This document shows, in pieces, positions 60,446-60,529 of a DNA stretch of 60,529 nt (positions are counted from its first letter, which is position 1; each line of letters opens with the position of its first letter). Origin of the DNA: Fructobacillus sp. EFB-N1 (GTDB lineage: Bacteria > Bacillota > Bacilli > Lactobacillales > Lactobacillaceae); the NCBI RefSeq assembly GCF_001038455.1, contig NZ_LDUY01000012.1:1-60529 (forward strand), written 5' to 3'. Below the pieces are notes generated by a model. That model was not told where the DNA came from. It saw only the letters and a program-made list of their open reading frames with translations, and did not search any database. Both the position numbers and the translations under genes were made by a program.

Positions 60446-60529
60446 GGCAGATTACAAGTTTAATTCGAACAACCCCGAAAAACTTCTAGTGGCGTCTGGT
60501 AGTTATGTAACTTCATGGGTCGATTGTTG
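60446..60529 (-). mobile_element. IS30-family element, 3' end (right copy)
   Basis: Reading inward on the minus strand, this holds the end of the same element as at 1-55, in inverted orientation. The shared boundary is at 60446. The remainder lies outside the window. Confidence 0.78.
60460..60529 (-). CDS. IS30-family transposase, C-terminal fragment (partial at the window edge)
   Basis: The last 22 residues, NNRPMKLHNYQTPLEVFRGCSN, are followed by TAA at 60462-60460. The motif NNRPxK...TPxEVF is typical of IS30-type transposases. It differs from the left copy by one residue (Gly for Ser) caused by the single base mismatch, so the two copies are nearly but not quite identical. Confidence 0.78.
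   Translation of the reverse strand, partial: NNRPMKLHNYQTPLEVFRGCSN

Overview
The window reads as chromosomal DNA of a heterofermentative lactic acid bacterium of the Leuconostocaceae type (Fructobacillus or Leuconostoc-like). The reasons are a Leuconostoc-type glucose-6-phosphate dehydrogenase, a phosphoketolase, a malolactic enzyme with its regulator and permease, moderate G+C (about 45 percent by eye, not counted), strong AGGAGG-type ribosome binding sites and frequent TTG/GTG starts. The genus is an inference from recognisable protein sequences, not from a search. Both ends of the window are the 3' end of the same IS30-type transposase gene in inverted orientation, so this is probably one assembly contig lying between two insertion-sequence copies.

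Layout. 1-9.3 kb: IS end, a YczE-like membrane protein, a folate transporter gene under a THF riboswitch and a possible PurR operator, release factor 3, and the complete oligopeptide transporter operon oppABCDF. 9.5-16.6 kb: ABC-F ATPase, tRNA-Lys(CTT), a secreted peptidoglycan amidase, ferredoxin-NADP reductase, nucleoside hydrolase, deoxynucleoside kinase. 16.7-25.2 kb: htrA-walK-walR, prs, a HAD phosphatase and phosphoketolase. 25.4-32.3 kb: a GntR regulator divergent from ybaK, dnaB-rplI-gdpP, and rpsF-ssb-rpsR with a structured leader. 32.4-43 kb: NhaC and MFS transporters, zwf, an HD-GNAT fusion with an XRE regulator, small membrane and PEBP proteins, an HTH/coiled-coil protein, and a MarR-controlled 2-keto acid decarboxylase. 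43.3-48.4 kb: signal peptidase I, ribokinase, ribose-5-phosphate isomerase and a ThrE-type exporter. 48.4-50 kb: a small AT-rich accessory patch with an orphan antitoxin-like gene, a cytidine deaminase-like gene with an early amber codon and an XRE membrane protein. 50-55 kb: the malolactic cassette (mleP-mleA, divergent mleR) with a coupled metal-binding protein gene. 55-60 kb: argGH and an amino-acid ABC transporter under a T-box.

How it fits together. Zwf, phosphoketolase, ribokinase and ribose isomerase are parts of the pentose-phosphoketolase route. Malolactic enzyme, keto-acid decarboxylase and NhaC would help redox and pH balance. The opp system, the T-box transporter and argGH supply amino acids.

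The most unusual signal is not a gene. The octamer AAAATCAG (or CTGATTTT) occurs about 39 times by my hand count, where base composition predicts about 2-3. It shows no strand bias, is strongly concentrated between genes, often abuts stop codons and often occurs as inverted pairs. Other points of note are four apparently leaderless genes, substrate-binding proteins without a lipobox cysteine, and candidate operators tying the local GntR, MarR and MleR regulators to neighbouring metabolic genes. I found no prophage, CRISPR array, rRNA or recognised defence system.
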